Assembly: GCF_004138485.1 (NCBI RefSeq)
Contig: NZ_RYEV01000005.1
Span: forward strand, 496,001 to 560,000
Direction of reading: 5' to 3'
From: Peristeroidobacter soli
GTDB lineage: Bacteria > Pseudomonadota > Gammaproteobacteria > Steroidobacterales > Steroidobacteraceae
Length of the DNA stretch: 64,000 nucleotides
Made by a program: the position numbers and the translations under genes. The notes beneath the pieces are model-generated. The model did not search any database. It was not told the DNA's origin and was given only the letters and a program-made list of their open reading frames with translations. Below, one piece after another: positions 34,393 through 43,561 of this stretch (its first letter is position 1; every line of letters starts with the position of its first letter).

Positions 34393-36443
34393 GACAGACT
34401 TCACAGATTCGCTGGTGGCGGGGCTTGCTATTGCCGTTTTCGGCGGTCGTGCTGGCGGCATGCTCAGGCGGCTCGCCCACCACGCCGACGACAGGCACCG
34501 ATACCAGCAATCCGAATTGCACTGGCACTTGCCTTGGCACGTCGCTATCGAATCTAACCGTCGCCGATGTGCAACGGGTGATCGCGCAGGGCGTCGCCGA
34601 AGCGCAGGCACGCGGCACGAATGCAACGATCGCGGTCGTCGATCGCGTCGGCAACGTGCTCGCCGTGTACCGCATGGGCGACGCGAGCACGCGCTCGGTC
34701 ACGGTGACGACGTCGCCGGACGGCAGCGCGCCGATCTCCGGTGGGTTGGAAGGCATTCGTCTGCCGGTGCAGGCGGCGATGGTGAACATCGATCAAGCGG
34801 CGGCCATCGCGAAGGCGGTGACCGGCGCGTATCTGTCTTCGGAAGGCAACGCGTTCTCCACGCGGGTCGCCAGCCAGATCGTGCAGGAACATTTCAATCC
34901 GGGGGAGGACTTCCAGCCCGCCGGCCCGTTGTTCGGGGTGCAGTTCAGTTCGCTCGCCTGCTCCGATCTGGTTCGCTCGTTCACCGGAACACCGGGCCCG
35001 GGGCCGCAGCGGACGCCGCTTGGATTATCGGCAGACCCTGGTGGTTTCCCGCTCTACAAGAACGGCACCGTGGTGGGCGGTGTCGGTGTGCTGGCCGATG
35101 GCTTCTACAGCATCGACAAAAACATTCTGGATCGTGACATCGACGTGGACGAAGCGATCGCGCTCGCCGCGACGTTCAGTTATAGCGCGCCGGTCGATCG
35201 ACGCGCGGATCGCATCACCGTCGACGGCAAAGTGCTGCGCTTCACCGATGTGGAGTTCGCCGATCTCAGCACCAACCCGCAGTCGGCCGCAGACTTCAGC
35301 ACACTCACCGCGGCCGTGGGTGCGCTGATCATGGTGCCCGGCTATACGGACGGTGTGATTCGCGACGGCACGGTGTTCGGCCAGCCCGGGTCGGGTGTGC
35401 GACCGGACGGCGATATGAATTTTCCGGGGCGGGATGCGTTCGTCCTGGTCGATGAAACCAACAACCTGCGTTATCCGCCACGCGCCGGCACCGATGGAGC
35501 GTCGGCGCTGACTGAAAGCGAAGTTCGCACGTTGCTCCAATCGGCGCTCGATGTCGCGAACCGCGCCCGTGCGCAGATCCGCCGCCCGGTGGGATCACAA
35601 GCGCGCGTGACGATCTCGGTGGTCGACTCGCAAGGCGTGATTCTGGGCGTTGCTCGCACGCGTGATGCGCCTCTGTTCGGCACGGACGTGTCGTTGCAGA
35701 AGGCGCGCACTGCCGCCTTCATGTCATCGAGCACGGCGGCGAGCTTCATCGCGACCTTGCCTGACGCGCGATATCTCAGCACGACGGACGCCTCCGTCAG
35801 TGTCGTGCGCTCGATTCAATTGAGCAGCTACGTGGATGCGTTGCGAACCTTCATTGGCAGTCCCACCGCGCTTGCCGACGGTCAGATCGCATTCACCGAT
35901 CGCGCCAACGGCAATCTGTCGCGACCGTTCTTTCCCGATGGCATCAACGGCGCGACTCCGGGCCCGTTGAGCAAGCCGGCCGGCGAGTGGAGCCCGTTCT
36001 CCACCGGCCTGCAGCTCGATCTGGTGATGAACGCGACACTTCAGCACGTGTTGTTCGTGGCCGGCGTGCCCGGAATTCCCGATGTCGCGACGGGCTGCGC
36101 GGGCGTGCAACTCGCCACCGACCTGACCAGCGTGGGGCAGACGATCACGGGCGTGCGTCTGGCGAATGGGCTGCAGATCTTCCCGGGCAGCGTGCCGGTT
36201 TACCGAGGCAATGTGTTGATCGGCGCGGTCGGTGTGTCCGGCGACGGCGTCGATCAGGACGACATGGTCGCGTTCATGGGCCTGCACAATGCCGGCCAGA
36301 CGTTGAGCGGCGCGATCAACAACGCCCCGGCGGAAATGCGCTCCGACAATCTGCTGCCGCAAGGCGTGCGCCTGCGCTATGTGCAGTGTCCGCAGGCGCC
36401 GTTCATCGACGGCACGGACGACAACGTGTGTGGAGGGAAGTGA
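34389..36443 (+). CDS. Lipoprotein with repeated GlcG/HbpS-like domains
   Basis: A 684-residue protein with a lipobox ending LAAC (Cys25) followed by Ser-Gly-Gly, so a membrane-anchored lipoprotein facing the periplasm or surface. Residues ~50-240 and ~390-480 each carry the GlcG/HbpS (former DUF336) pattern: VQRVIAQGVAEAQARGTNAT then AVVDRVGNVLAVYRM, and LLQSALDVANRARAQI then ISVVDSQGVILGVARTRDA. PVYRGNVLIGAVGVSGDGVD near the end resembles the C-terminal half of the same fold. HbpS binds haem and senses redox stress in Streptomyces; a haem or redox-partner role fits the neighbours but is inference. The start overlaps the previous stop. Confidence 0.75.
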   Translation: MRQTSQIRWWRGLLLPFSAVVLAACSGGSPTTPTTGTDTSNPNCTGTCLGTSLSNLTVADVQRVIAQGVAEAQARGTNATIAVVDRVGNVLAVYRMGDASTRSVTVTTSPDGSAPISGGLEGIRLPVQAAMVNIDQAAAIAKAVTGAYLSSEGNAFSTRVASQIVQEHFNPGEDFQPAGPLFGVQFSSLACSDLVRSFTGTPGPGPQRTPLGLSADPGGFPLYKNGTVVGGVGVLADGFYSIDKNILDRDIDVDEAIALAATFSYSAPVDRRADRITVDGKVLRFTDVEFADLSTNPQSAADFSTLTAAVGALIMVPGYTDGVIRDGTVFGQPGSGVRPDGDMNFPGRDAFVLVDETNNLRYPPRAGTDGASALTESEVRTLLQSALDVANRARAQIRRPVGSQARVTISVVDSQGVILGVARTRDAPLFGTDVSLQKARTAAFMSSSTAASFIATLPDARYLSTTDASVSVVRSIQLSSYVDALRTFIGSPTALADGQIAFTDRANGNLSRPFFPDGINGATPGPLSKPAGEWSPFSTGLQLDLVMNATLQHVLFVAGVPGIPDVATGCAGVQLATDLTSVGQTITGVRLANGLQIFPGSVPVYRGNVLIGAVGVSGDGVDQDDMVAFMGLHNAGQTLSGAINNAPAEMRSDNLLPQGVRLRYVQCPQAPFIDGTDDNVCGGK

Positions 36444-36444
36444 C

Positions 36445-38364
36445 GTGAGCAAGAAACGTCAACCACTGACTGCTTCGTTACTCACGATCAGTACGTTTGT
36501 CGTTACCGCGACCGCATGGTCGACGAGCGCGAACTCCGCTGAAGTTTGTTATCAGGACGACATCGGCCGCATCGTGAAGCGACGCCGGCCGGGCTACACC
36601 GAAGTGCCGTGTCCGCAGGAGGGCAGCGCGCAGCAGCCGACGACGCCGACGGGCGAAGGCGTGCCGCCGCAACCGCCGGAAGCTCAACGAGTCCTGCCGG
36701 TGCCGTCCGTTGAGGACACGGGCCGCGCGCCGAGACGCCGGGTGATGGAACGAACACCACCCGCGTCGATCTCGCCGATCCCGCGGCCGGGTCTCACGGA
36801 TTTCGTCGACTCCGTGCCCATGCCCGATCGGTGGCGCATCGTCGACACGCTGGGCTACAAGGAACGTTGGTGGGATCCGTACAACCGCAACGTGCTCAAG
36901 GCGGACAAGCCGGTGGTCGGCGACGATTGGTTCTTCAACCTGGGATTGATCTCCGACACGGTGTACGAGATGCGCGAAGTGCCCACCGGCATCGGCGCGA
37001 TCTCCACCGACCAGCCCGGTGGCATCGATGTGTTCGGCAGCTCCGATCAGTGGTCGGTGTCCCAGAACATCAGCGCCGAGTTTGTCTATTACAAAGGCAA
37101 CACCGTCTTCAAGCCACCCGATTGGGAGTTCCGCCTGACGCCGGTGGTGTCGTACAACTACACCGAGCTGGAAGAAATCCAGGGCGTGAACGCCGATGCG
37201 CGCAAGGGACTGACGCGCGACGATACGTTCGTCGGCTTGCAGGCCGCGTTCGTGGACAAACATCTGCGCAACGTTTCCGACAACTTCGACTTCGACAGCT
37301 TCCGCATCGGCATTCAGCCGTTCTCGTCGGACTTCCGTGGCTTTCTGTTCCAGGACAACCAACTGGGCGCGCGCCTGTTCGGTACCCGTGGCAACAACAA
37401 ATGGCAGTACAACCTCGCGTACTTCCGCCGCTTGGAGAAGGACACGAACAGCGGCTTGAACGATGTCAGCGAGGCGCCGCGCAAGGACGACGTGTTCGTC
37501 GCGAACCTGTATCGACAGGATTTCCCGGTGCTCGGCTTCACATCGCAGGCGACGGTGCTCTACAACCGCAACCGCGAAGATGAGCTGCGTTACAACGCCA
37601 ATGGCTTCATCGAGCGGCCGACGTCGTTGGGCCTGGAGCAGCTTCGTGAGTACGACGTGACTTATGTGGGCTACAACGGCGACGGCCATTTCGGTCGGTT
37701 GAATCTCACGACCTCGGTGTATTACGCGTTCGGCGACGAGACGCCGAGCGTGTTCGTCAATCAGAAGGTCGACATCAGTGCGCTGTTCGCGGCGGCGGAG
37801 CTGTCGATGGACTTCGACTGGATCCGCCCGCGCATCTCGCTGTTGTACGGCAGTGGCGACGACGATCCGTTCGACGACGAGGCGCACGGCTTCGATGCGG
37901 TGTTCGAGAACCCGCAGTTCGCCGGCGCGGATACCAGTTACTTCATCCGTCAGGCCGTGCCGCTGATTGGTGGCGGTCGCGTGAACCTCGCGACACGTAA
38001 CGGGGTGTTGAACAACCTGCGCTCGTCCAAGGAAGAGGGTCAGTCCAATTTCACCAATCCCGGCATCGTGATGGCGGGCCTCGGGGTCGACATGGATCTG
38101 ATGCCGGAGCTGCGCCTGTCCTTCAACGCGAACACGCTGTACTTCGACGACACGGCGGTGCTCGAAGTGGCGCGCAATCAAGGACCGATCGACAAGCACA
38201 TCGGCTATGACGTGTCGGCGTCGCTGGTGTATCGCCCGATGATGTCTCAGAACATCGTGATACGCGCTTCATACGCAACGCTGATTGCCGGTGACGGCTT
38301 CGACGCGTTGTTCCCGGACGAGGATCCGGGCTACTTCCTGCTCAACGCGGTCTTCGCTTACTGA
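36445..38364 (+). CDS. Outer-membrane beta-barrel protein of the multihaem cluster
   Basis: A 639-residue exported protein. It starts at GTG 36445 behind GGAGGGAAG and has a signal peptide ending near ANSAE. After a Pro-rich linker (residues ~60-120), the chain shows alternating aromatic and polar strands typical of barrels (SAEFVYYKGNTVF, FRLTPVVSYNYTEL, YNLAYFRRLEK) and ends NAVFAY with a terminal aromatic as BAM substrates do. It is not recognisably MtrB/PioB, but porin-cytochrome conduits always pair a barrel with multihaem proteins, so a pore holding one of the neighbouring decahaem proteins is plausible. Confidence 0.75.
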   Translation: MSKKRQPLTASLLTISTFVVTATAWSTSANSAEVCYQDDIGRIVKRRRPGYTEVPCPQEGSAQQPTTPTGEGVPPQPPEAQRVLPVPSVEDTGRAPRRRVMERTPPASISPIPRPGLTDFVDSVPMPDRWRIVDTLGYKERWWDPYNRNVLKADKPVVGDDWFFNLGLISDTVYEMREVPTGIGAISTDQPGGIDVFGSSDQWSVSQNISAEFVYYKGNTVFKPPDWEFRLTPVVSYNYTELEEIQGVNADARKGLTRDDTFVGLQAAFVDKHLRNVSDNFDFDSFRIGIQPFSSDFRGFLFQDNQLGARLFGTRGNNKWQYNLAYFRRLEKDTNSGLNDVSEAPRKDDVFVANLYRQDFPVLGFTSQATVLYNRNREDELRYNANGFIERPTSLGLEQLREYDVTYVGYNGDGHFGRLNLTTSVYYAFGDETPSVFVNQKVDISALFAAAELSMDFDWIRPRISLLYGSGDDDPFDDEAHGFDAVFENPQFAGADTSYFIRQAVPLIGGGRVNLATRNGVLNNLRSSKEEGQSNFTNPGIVMAGLGVDMDLMPELRLSFNANTLYFDDTAVLEVARNQGPIDKHIGYDVSASLVYRPMMSQNIVIRASYATLIAGDGFDALFPDEDPGYFLLNAVFAY

Positions 38365-38379
38365 GGGTTGTGCTCGGAC

Positions 38380-41300
38380 ATGCCAAAGATGCCAACAACC
38401 CTCCTCAGCAAGCTCGCAACCGTGCTTGTGATGTGCGCGCTCAACAGCGTGGCTTCGGCCAGCCTGTTCGGCGACGAGCCGAAGTATGTGACCGCGTCGT
38501 CCGCACCCAAGAGCCAGACCGACGAGATGATGCGGGCGAAGACCGAGGGCTGCCAGACCTGTCACACGCAAACCGATCAGGCGACGATGCATATGAACCC
38601 GGCGGTGAAGCTGGGTTGCACGGACTGTCACGGGGGCGATGCGAATGTGCGCCTCGTGCCCGGCGTTCAACGCGGCACCAAGGAGTACATGAAGCAGCAG
38701 GAGCTCGCGCACGTACTGCCGAAGTTTCCGGAGGAGTGGAATTATCCGTCCAGTGCCAACCCGCGGCGCACCTACACGCTGTTGAATCGGGAGAGCCCCG
38801 AGTTCATTCGTTTCATCAATCCGTCCGACTACCGCATCGTTCGCGAGTCGTGCGGCGCCTGTCACATGGAGATCATCGAGGCTTCCGCGCGCAGTATGCA
38901 CACGACGGGCGCGATGCTGTGGGGTGGCGCGGCTTATAACAATGGCATTCTGGATTTCAAACAGTACATCCTCGGTGAGGCCTACGACCGCAATGGCCAG
39001 GGCGTGCTGTTGAAGGGACCGAAGATCCCGGATCATCTGATCAATCAGGCGGCGGTCGCCGGCATTCTGCCGCAGCTATATCCGCTGCCGTCGTGGGAAA
39101 CGATTTACCCCGGTGACATCTTCCGTGTGTTCGAGCGTGGCGGACGGAACATCGCGAACCTGTTTCCCGAAACCGGTCTGCCCAATGCCGCCGGTCAGCT
39201 GCAACGAATCGAAGAGCCGGGGCGGCCCGATTTCCGTCAATCCAATCGCGGCCCGGGCACGGGTGCTCGCATCGCGGTGCCGGTCATCAATATCACCAAG
39301 ACGCGGTTGAACGATCCGCTGCCGTGGTTCATGGGCACGAACGACCAGCCGGGCGACTTCCGGCATTCGGGCTGCGCGTCCTGCCACGTCGTGTATGCGA
39401 ACGATCGCGACAAGCGTCATTCGAGCATCTACGCGAAGTTCGGTCATGAAGGCCTGACGCGCACCGTCGATCCGACCATCAGCAAGAGCGAGCCCGGTCA
39501 TCCGCTGACGCATTCGTTGACGCGCTCGGTACCGACCAGCCAGTGCATGGTCTGTCACATGCATCAGCCGAACATGTTCATGAACAGCTTCCTCGGCTAC
39601 ACGATGTGGGACTACGAGTCCGACGCGCCGTTCATGTGGCCCGAGCAACAGCAGTACCCGACCAGCGAGCAGATCCGCAAAGTCCTGGATCGCAATCCGG
39701 AAGGCGCGGCGACGCGGGGCAAATGGGCGGACGTGAACTTCCTGAAGCAGGTGTCGGAGCTCAATCCGCAGCTCAAGGACACGCAGTTCGCGGACTATCA
39801 CGGCCACGGCTGGAACTTCCGCGCAGTGTTCAAGCGAGATCGCAAGGGCAATCTGCTCGACGCCAACAACAAGGTGGTGAGCGACGAGGATCCGCAGAAG
39901 TTCAAGAAGGCGGTCCACATGTCGTCCATTCACGTCGACGTGGGCATGCAGTGCGTGGACTGCCACTTCTCGCAGGACAATCACGGCAACGGCTACATCT
40001 ATGGTGAGGTTGCCGCCGCCGTCGAGATCGACTGCAAAGACTGCCATGGCACGGCACTGCAGCTGCCGAACTTGTACACGTCGGGTCCGGCCGCGTTGGG
40101 TGGCGGCGTGGACATGACGACGCTGCGCACGCCGGATGGCCGCCGGCGCTTCGAGTGGGTCGGTGACACGCTGTATCAGCGCTCGATGATGGAGGCGGGC
40201 GTCGAATGGCGCATGAGCCTGGTGAAGCGCTCGGTGGATCCCAACAGCGCGGAGTACAACCCGAAGGCGGCGCGTGCCAAGCTCATGAGCAAGAACACGT
40301 CGTCGCTGGAGTGGGGCAAGGGCGTCGCGCCGAACAACCTCGCGCACACCGATGAGAACGTCGAGTGTTATACGTGCCACACGTCGTGGACCACGAGCTG
40401 TGGCGGCTGTCACTTGCCGATCGAGGCGAACGCCAAGACCGAGCGTCATCACTACGAAGGCGGCGAGACGCGCAACTACGCGACGTACAATCCGCAGGTC
40501 GCGCGTGACGACATGTTCCTGCTCGGTCGTCGCGAGCCTGCCGCCGGCGGCAAGATCGCGCCCGTGAGATCGAGTTCGGCGCTGGTACTGTCGTCGACCA
40601 ACGCGAACCGCGAGAAGATCTATATCCAGCAGCCGCCGATCGCGGCCAGCGGCTACAGCTCGCAGGCGTTCAACCCGCATTACCCGCATACGGAGCGCAA
40701 GACCGAGACCAAGACTTGTACCGATTGTCACCTGTCGAAGGAGAACGACAACAACGCCATCATGGCGCAGCTGTTGGCGCAGGGAACCAACTTCATCAAC
40801 TTCGTCGGCTACAACGCGTACGTGGGCGGTCAGGGGCAGATCAGCGCGGTGAACGTGACCGAGTGGGATGAGCCTCAGGCCGTCATCGGCAGCTATCTGC
40901 ATCGCTATGCCTATCCGGACTGGTTCGCCGCTCACAACAAGAACGATCGCGAGCTGAAGAATGGCTACAGTCACAGCGCGGGCGAGGTGAGGTGTCTGCA
41001 GTTGCGTGGCGAATATCTGTATGTCGCCGAGGGACGCGGCGGCCTGCAGGTGTACGACGTGGCGAGCCAGGGTAACAAGGGCGTGTCACAACGATTGATC
41101 ACGGCACCGTTCAGCCCGTTGGGTCACGATACCCAGGTCAATACGAAGGACGCGACGTGCGTGGCGCTGCCGACCAATCAGCCGATTCATCCGCCGCGTA
41201 ACAACGGCGAGAAGATGCGGGTGGCAAACCTCGAGCAGCCGATTCATCCGCTCTACAACTACGCGTACGTGACGGACTCGAAGGAAGGACTGATCCTGGT

Positions 41301-42132
41301 CGACGTGAACACGATGGCTGACGGCGAGCCGCGCAACAACTTCCTGAAGCGTGCGGTGACCTGGAATCCGGGCGGTGTGCTCAACGGCGCGCGTCACATC
41401 ACCGTCGGCGGCTATTACTTGTACATCACGACGGCGAAGGGCGTGGCCATCGTCAGTGTCGATACGCCGAAGAACCCGGTGCTGATCGCGGAGATTCCGC
41501 TGAAGGATGCGCGTTCGACGGCCTTGCAGTTCCGTTATCTGTTCGTCACCGACGCCGAGGGCTTGAAGACCGTCGATGTGACAGATCCGAAGGCGCCGCG
41601 GCTCGTGCCGGACAACACCATTCGTATCAAGAACGCGCAGCGCGTGTTCGTCGCGAGAACGTACGCGTACGTCGCGGCGGGCAGCGATGGTGTCGTGATC
41701 GTCGATGCAGAGCGGCCGGAGCGAATGTTCGAGTATCAACGCTTCACGGCCGGCGGCAAGATCACCGATGCCCGTGATGTGATCGTCGCGACGACCAATG
41801 CTTCGTTGTTCATGTACGTGGCGGACGGCGAGGGCGGCCTCAAGGTGGTGCAACTCACGTCGCCAGCCTCACAGCCGAAGTTCTATGGCTTCAGCCCCGA
41901 TCCCAAGCCGGAGCTGATTGCGATGTATTCGACCAGCAAGCCGGCGCTGAGCCTTTCCAAGGGCCTCGAGCGCGATCGCGGCGTGGACGAGACGGGCGGT
42001 CAGATCGCCGTCTTCGGTCGCCGCGGCTCGCGACCGCTCAACCTGGAAGAAATGCGCAAGCTGTTCCTGGATGACAACGGGCAGCCGTGGTATGTCACCG
42101 ACCAGGTAGAACAGAGGGTCTCGCGACAATGA
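38380..42132 (+). CDS. Decahaem cytochrome c fused to an LVIVD beta-propeller
   Basis: A 1250-residue exported protein with signal peptide MPKMPTTLLSKLATVLVMCA, probably cleaved after VASA. The first ~800 residues hold ten CxxCH motifs (CQTCH at residue 58, then CTDCH, CGACH, CASCH, CMVCH, CVDCH, CKDCH, CYTCH, CGGCH, CTDCH), unevenly spaced. From ~868 to ~1190 come repeated LVIVD-type blades (LQVYDV, LILVDV, VAIVSVDTPKNPVLIAE, LKTVDVTDPKAPRL, VVIVDAERPERM). Propellers of this type occur in cell-surface proteins, so it may be the terminal surface reductase. ATG 38380 is chosen; GAGGG lies 13 bases upstream. A short repeat-derived PALSLSKG segment lies near the end. Confidence 0.88.
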   Translation: MPKMPTTLLSKLATVLVMCALNSVASASLFGDEPKYVTASSAPKSQTDEMMRAKTEGCQTCHTQTDQATMHMNPAVKLGCTDCHGGDANVRLVPGVQRGTKEYMKQQELAHVLPKFPEEWNYPSSANPRRTYTLLNRESPEFIRFINPSDYRIVRESCGACHMEIIEASARSMHTTGAMLWGGAAYNNGILDFKQYILGEAYDRNGQGVLLKGPKIPDHLINQAAVAGILPQLYPLPSWETIYPGDIFRVFERGGRNIANLFPETGLPNAAGQLQRIEEPGRPDFRQSNRGPGTGARIAVPVINITKTRLNDPLPWFMGTNDQPGDFRHSGCASCHVVYANDRDKRHSSIYAKFGHEGLTRTVDPTISKSEPGHPLTHSLTRSVPTSQCMVCHMHQPNMFMNSFLGYTMWDYESDAPFMWPEQQQYPTSEQIRKVLDRNPEGAATRGKWADVNFLKQVSELNPQLKDTQFADYHGHGWNFRAVFKRDRKGNLLDANNKVVSDEDPQKFKKAVHMSSIHVDVGMQCVDCHFSQDNHGNGYIYGEVAAAVEIDCKDCHGTALQLPNLYTSGPAALGGGVDMTTLRTPDGRRRFEWVGDTLYQRSMMEAGVEWRMSLVKRSVDPNSAEYNPKAARAKLMSKNTSSLEWGKGVAPNNLAHTDENVECYTCHTSWTTSCGGCHLPIEANAKTERHHYEGGETRNYATYNPQVARDDMFLLGRREPAAGGKIAPVRSSSALVLSSTNANREKIYIQQPPIAASGYSSQAFNPHYPHTERKTETKTCTDCHLSKENDNNAIMAQLLAQGTNFINFVGYNAYVGGQGQISAVNVTEWDEPQAVIGSYLHRYAYPDWFAAHNKNDRELKNGYSHSAGEVRCLQLRGEYLYVAEGRGGLQVYDVASQGNKGVSQRLITAPFSPLGHDTQVNTKDATCVALPTNQPIHPPRNNGEKMRVANLEQPIHPLYNYAYVTDSKEGLILVDVNTMADGEPRNNFLKRAVTWNPGGVLNGARHITVGGYYLYITTAKGVAIVSVDTPKNPVLIAEIPLKDARSTALQFRYLFVTDAEGLKTVDVTDPKAPRLVPDNTIRIKNAQRVFVARTYAYVAAGSDGVVIVDAERPERMFEYQRFTAGGKITDARDVIVATTNASLFMYVADGEGGLKVVQLTSPASQPKFYGFSPDPKPELIAMYSTSKPALSLSKGLERDRGVDETGGQIAVFGRRGSRPLNLEEMRKLFLDDNGQPWYVTDQVEQRVSRQ
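41935..41970 (+). repeat. In-frame dispersed-repeat insert (SKPALSLSKG type)
   Basis: The bases coding SKPALSLSKG contain CTGAGCCTTTCCAAGGG, close to the widespread intergenic palindrome core CTGAGCCTGTCGAAGG. Translation of that repeat gives PALSLSKG in many unrelated bacterial proteins. Here it sits in frame in the C-terminal linker of the decahaem-propeller protein. Confidence 0.55.
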
Positions 42133-42170
42133 TAAAACAGCGACGCGGGCATCCTGCCACTCGCGCTGTG

Positions 42171-42204
42171 GCGCCGGAGAAAAGGCGCGACTTTTCCCCG
42201 GCGC
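42171..42204 (+). other. 14-bp hairpin between the decahaem-propeller and c554-like genes
   Basis: GCGCCGGAGAAAAG (42171-42184) pairs with CTTTTCCCCGGCGC (42191-42204) with one mismatch around GCGCGA. It lies in the only sizeable gap (118 bases) of the cluster. A partial terminator or mRNA-stability element would let upstream and downstream genes be expressed in different amounts. Confidence 0.55.
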
Positions 42205-42250
42205 TCGCCGCCTGCGGCGTCGGGCACGTCCATGTGCCTGGGGGTGCCAT

Positions 42251-43549
42251 GTGCAAGGTTCCGTAACTCGTCGCACGCCGTGGATGGTCGCGGCGTTAGT
42301 GGGGGTGAGCGTGCGCGCGCTCGCCATCGAGCCGGGTATTGCCGATTACAAACATATGGGGGTGGCGAGCTGTGCCACCAGCGTGTGTCACGGCAAGCTC
42401 GCGCCGCAGTCAGACAAGGACGTGGCGTTGAACGAGTACCGGATCTGGCAACAGGAAGACCGGCACGCGCAGGCGTTCCGAACGCTGGAGCTGGCCGAGT
42501 CCAAACGCATCGCCACCAATCTCGGACTGCCGAATGCGACCGCGGCCAGGATTTGTCTCGACTGCCACGCCGACAATGTGCCGTCCGACAAGCGCGGCCC
42601 GAAGTTTCAGATGAGCGACGGCGTGGGCTGCGAAGCGTGCCACGGTGGCTCGGAGAAATGGCTCGAAAGCCACGCGACCGAAACCGCCACGCATAAGGAC
42701 AACGTGGCGCGCGGCATGTATCCAACGGAGCAGCCGCTGAAACGGGTTCAGGTGTGCCTGGGATGTCATCTCGGCACCAAGGATCAATTCGCGACGCACG
42801 CCATCATGGGCGCCGGTCATCCGCGCCTGAGCTTCGAGCTCGAGGCTTACACCACCAATCAGCCGGCGCATTTCATCGTCGATGAGGACTACAACGAACG
42901 CAAGGGCGAGATCCCCGGCATGAACCTGTGGGTCACCGGCCAGATCGAAACCACGCGTCGCTACCTGTCGCTGTTGCAAACAAACATGTTCCATGCGGGC
43001 GACATGTTTCCGGAGCTGGCGTTCTACGATTGCCACAGCTGCCATCATCCGATGGACAAGATCCGCTGGAATTCGGCGCGCGCGGGCGCCGGCATCAAGC
43101 CGGGAACGGTGCGTTTGCAGACCCAGAATCTCATCGTGTTGCAGGCCCTCACCGATGCTTTCGAACCCTCCGCGACCGCGCAGCTCGCCGATCTGACGAA
43201 CGCGCTCATTCGCGCCGGGCAGCGCGATCGTGCCGCGGTGAGCGAGGCGGCGAAGGCGTTGCTGAACTGGCTGGGCCCGCGCGATGCGCTCGCTCGTAAA
43301 CAATATTCGAGCGCCGATGTAATTAAGATGCGCAAGACGCTCGCTCGTTGGGCGGCGACCGACAAAGCAGGCGACTATGCGGCTGCGGAGCAGATCGTGC
43401 TGGGGCTGGAGAGCCTGAGTTACACGATCGGCGATCGCAACAGCAAGAAGGCGGCGCTGGATGCGCTGTACAACGCGGTCAAGAACGACACGACGTTCAG
43501 CCCGCAACAATTCGCCGCTGCCGCGGCCAACGCGCAAAAATCATTCTGA
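42251..43549 (+). CDS. Cytochrome c554-like multihaem protein
   Basis: A 432-residue exported protein starting at GTG 42251, with GGGGG about seven bases upstream and an RR-containing signal peptide ending VRALA. It has four CxxCH sites (CLDCH, CEACH, CLGCH, CHSCH) and an N-terminal CATSVCH at residue 41, a CX4CH site as seen in some cytochromes c3 and in c554-related proteins. The order MGVASC...VCHG, then CHADNVP, resembles the cytochrome c554 family. The last ~170 residues are helical and haem-free. Likely a soluble periplasmic shuttle among the larger cytochromes. Confidence 0.85.
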   Translation: MQGSVTRRTPWMVAALVGVSVRALAIEPGIADYKHMGVASCATSVCHGKLAPQSDKDVALNEYRIWQQEDRHAQAFRTLELAESKRIATNLGLPNATAARICLDCHADNVPSDKRGPKFQMSDGVGCEACHGGSEKWLESHATETATHKDNVARGMYPTEQPLKRVQVCLGCHLGTKDQFATHAIMGAGHPRLSFELEAYTTNQPAHFIVDEDYNERKGEIPGMNLWVTGQIETTRRYLSLLQTNMFHAGDMFPELAFYDCHSCHHPMDKIRWNSARAGAGIKPGTVRLQTQNLIVLQALTDAFEPSATAQLADLTNALIRAGQRDRAAVSEAAKALLNWLGPRDALARKQYSSADVIKMRKTLARWAATDKAGDYAAAEQIVLGLESLSYTIGDRNSKKAALDALYNAVKNDTTFSPQQFAAAAANAQKSF

Positions 43550-43561
43550 ACGAGCCCCACC

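Noticed and set aside
42129-42266. A 45-codon frame starting in an ATGA overlap with the decahaem-propeller gene.
   Set aside because: It crosses a hairpin, has no recognisable features and ends after the start of the next gene; the overlap is probably chance.
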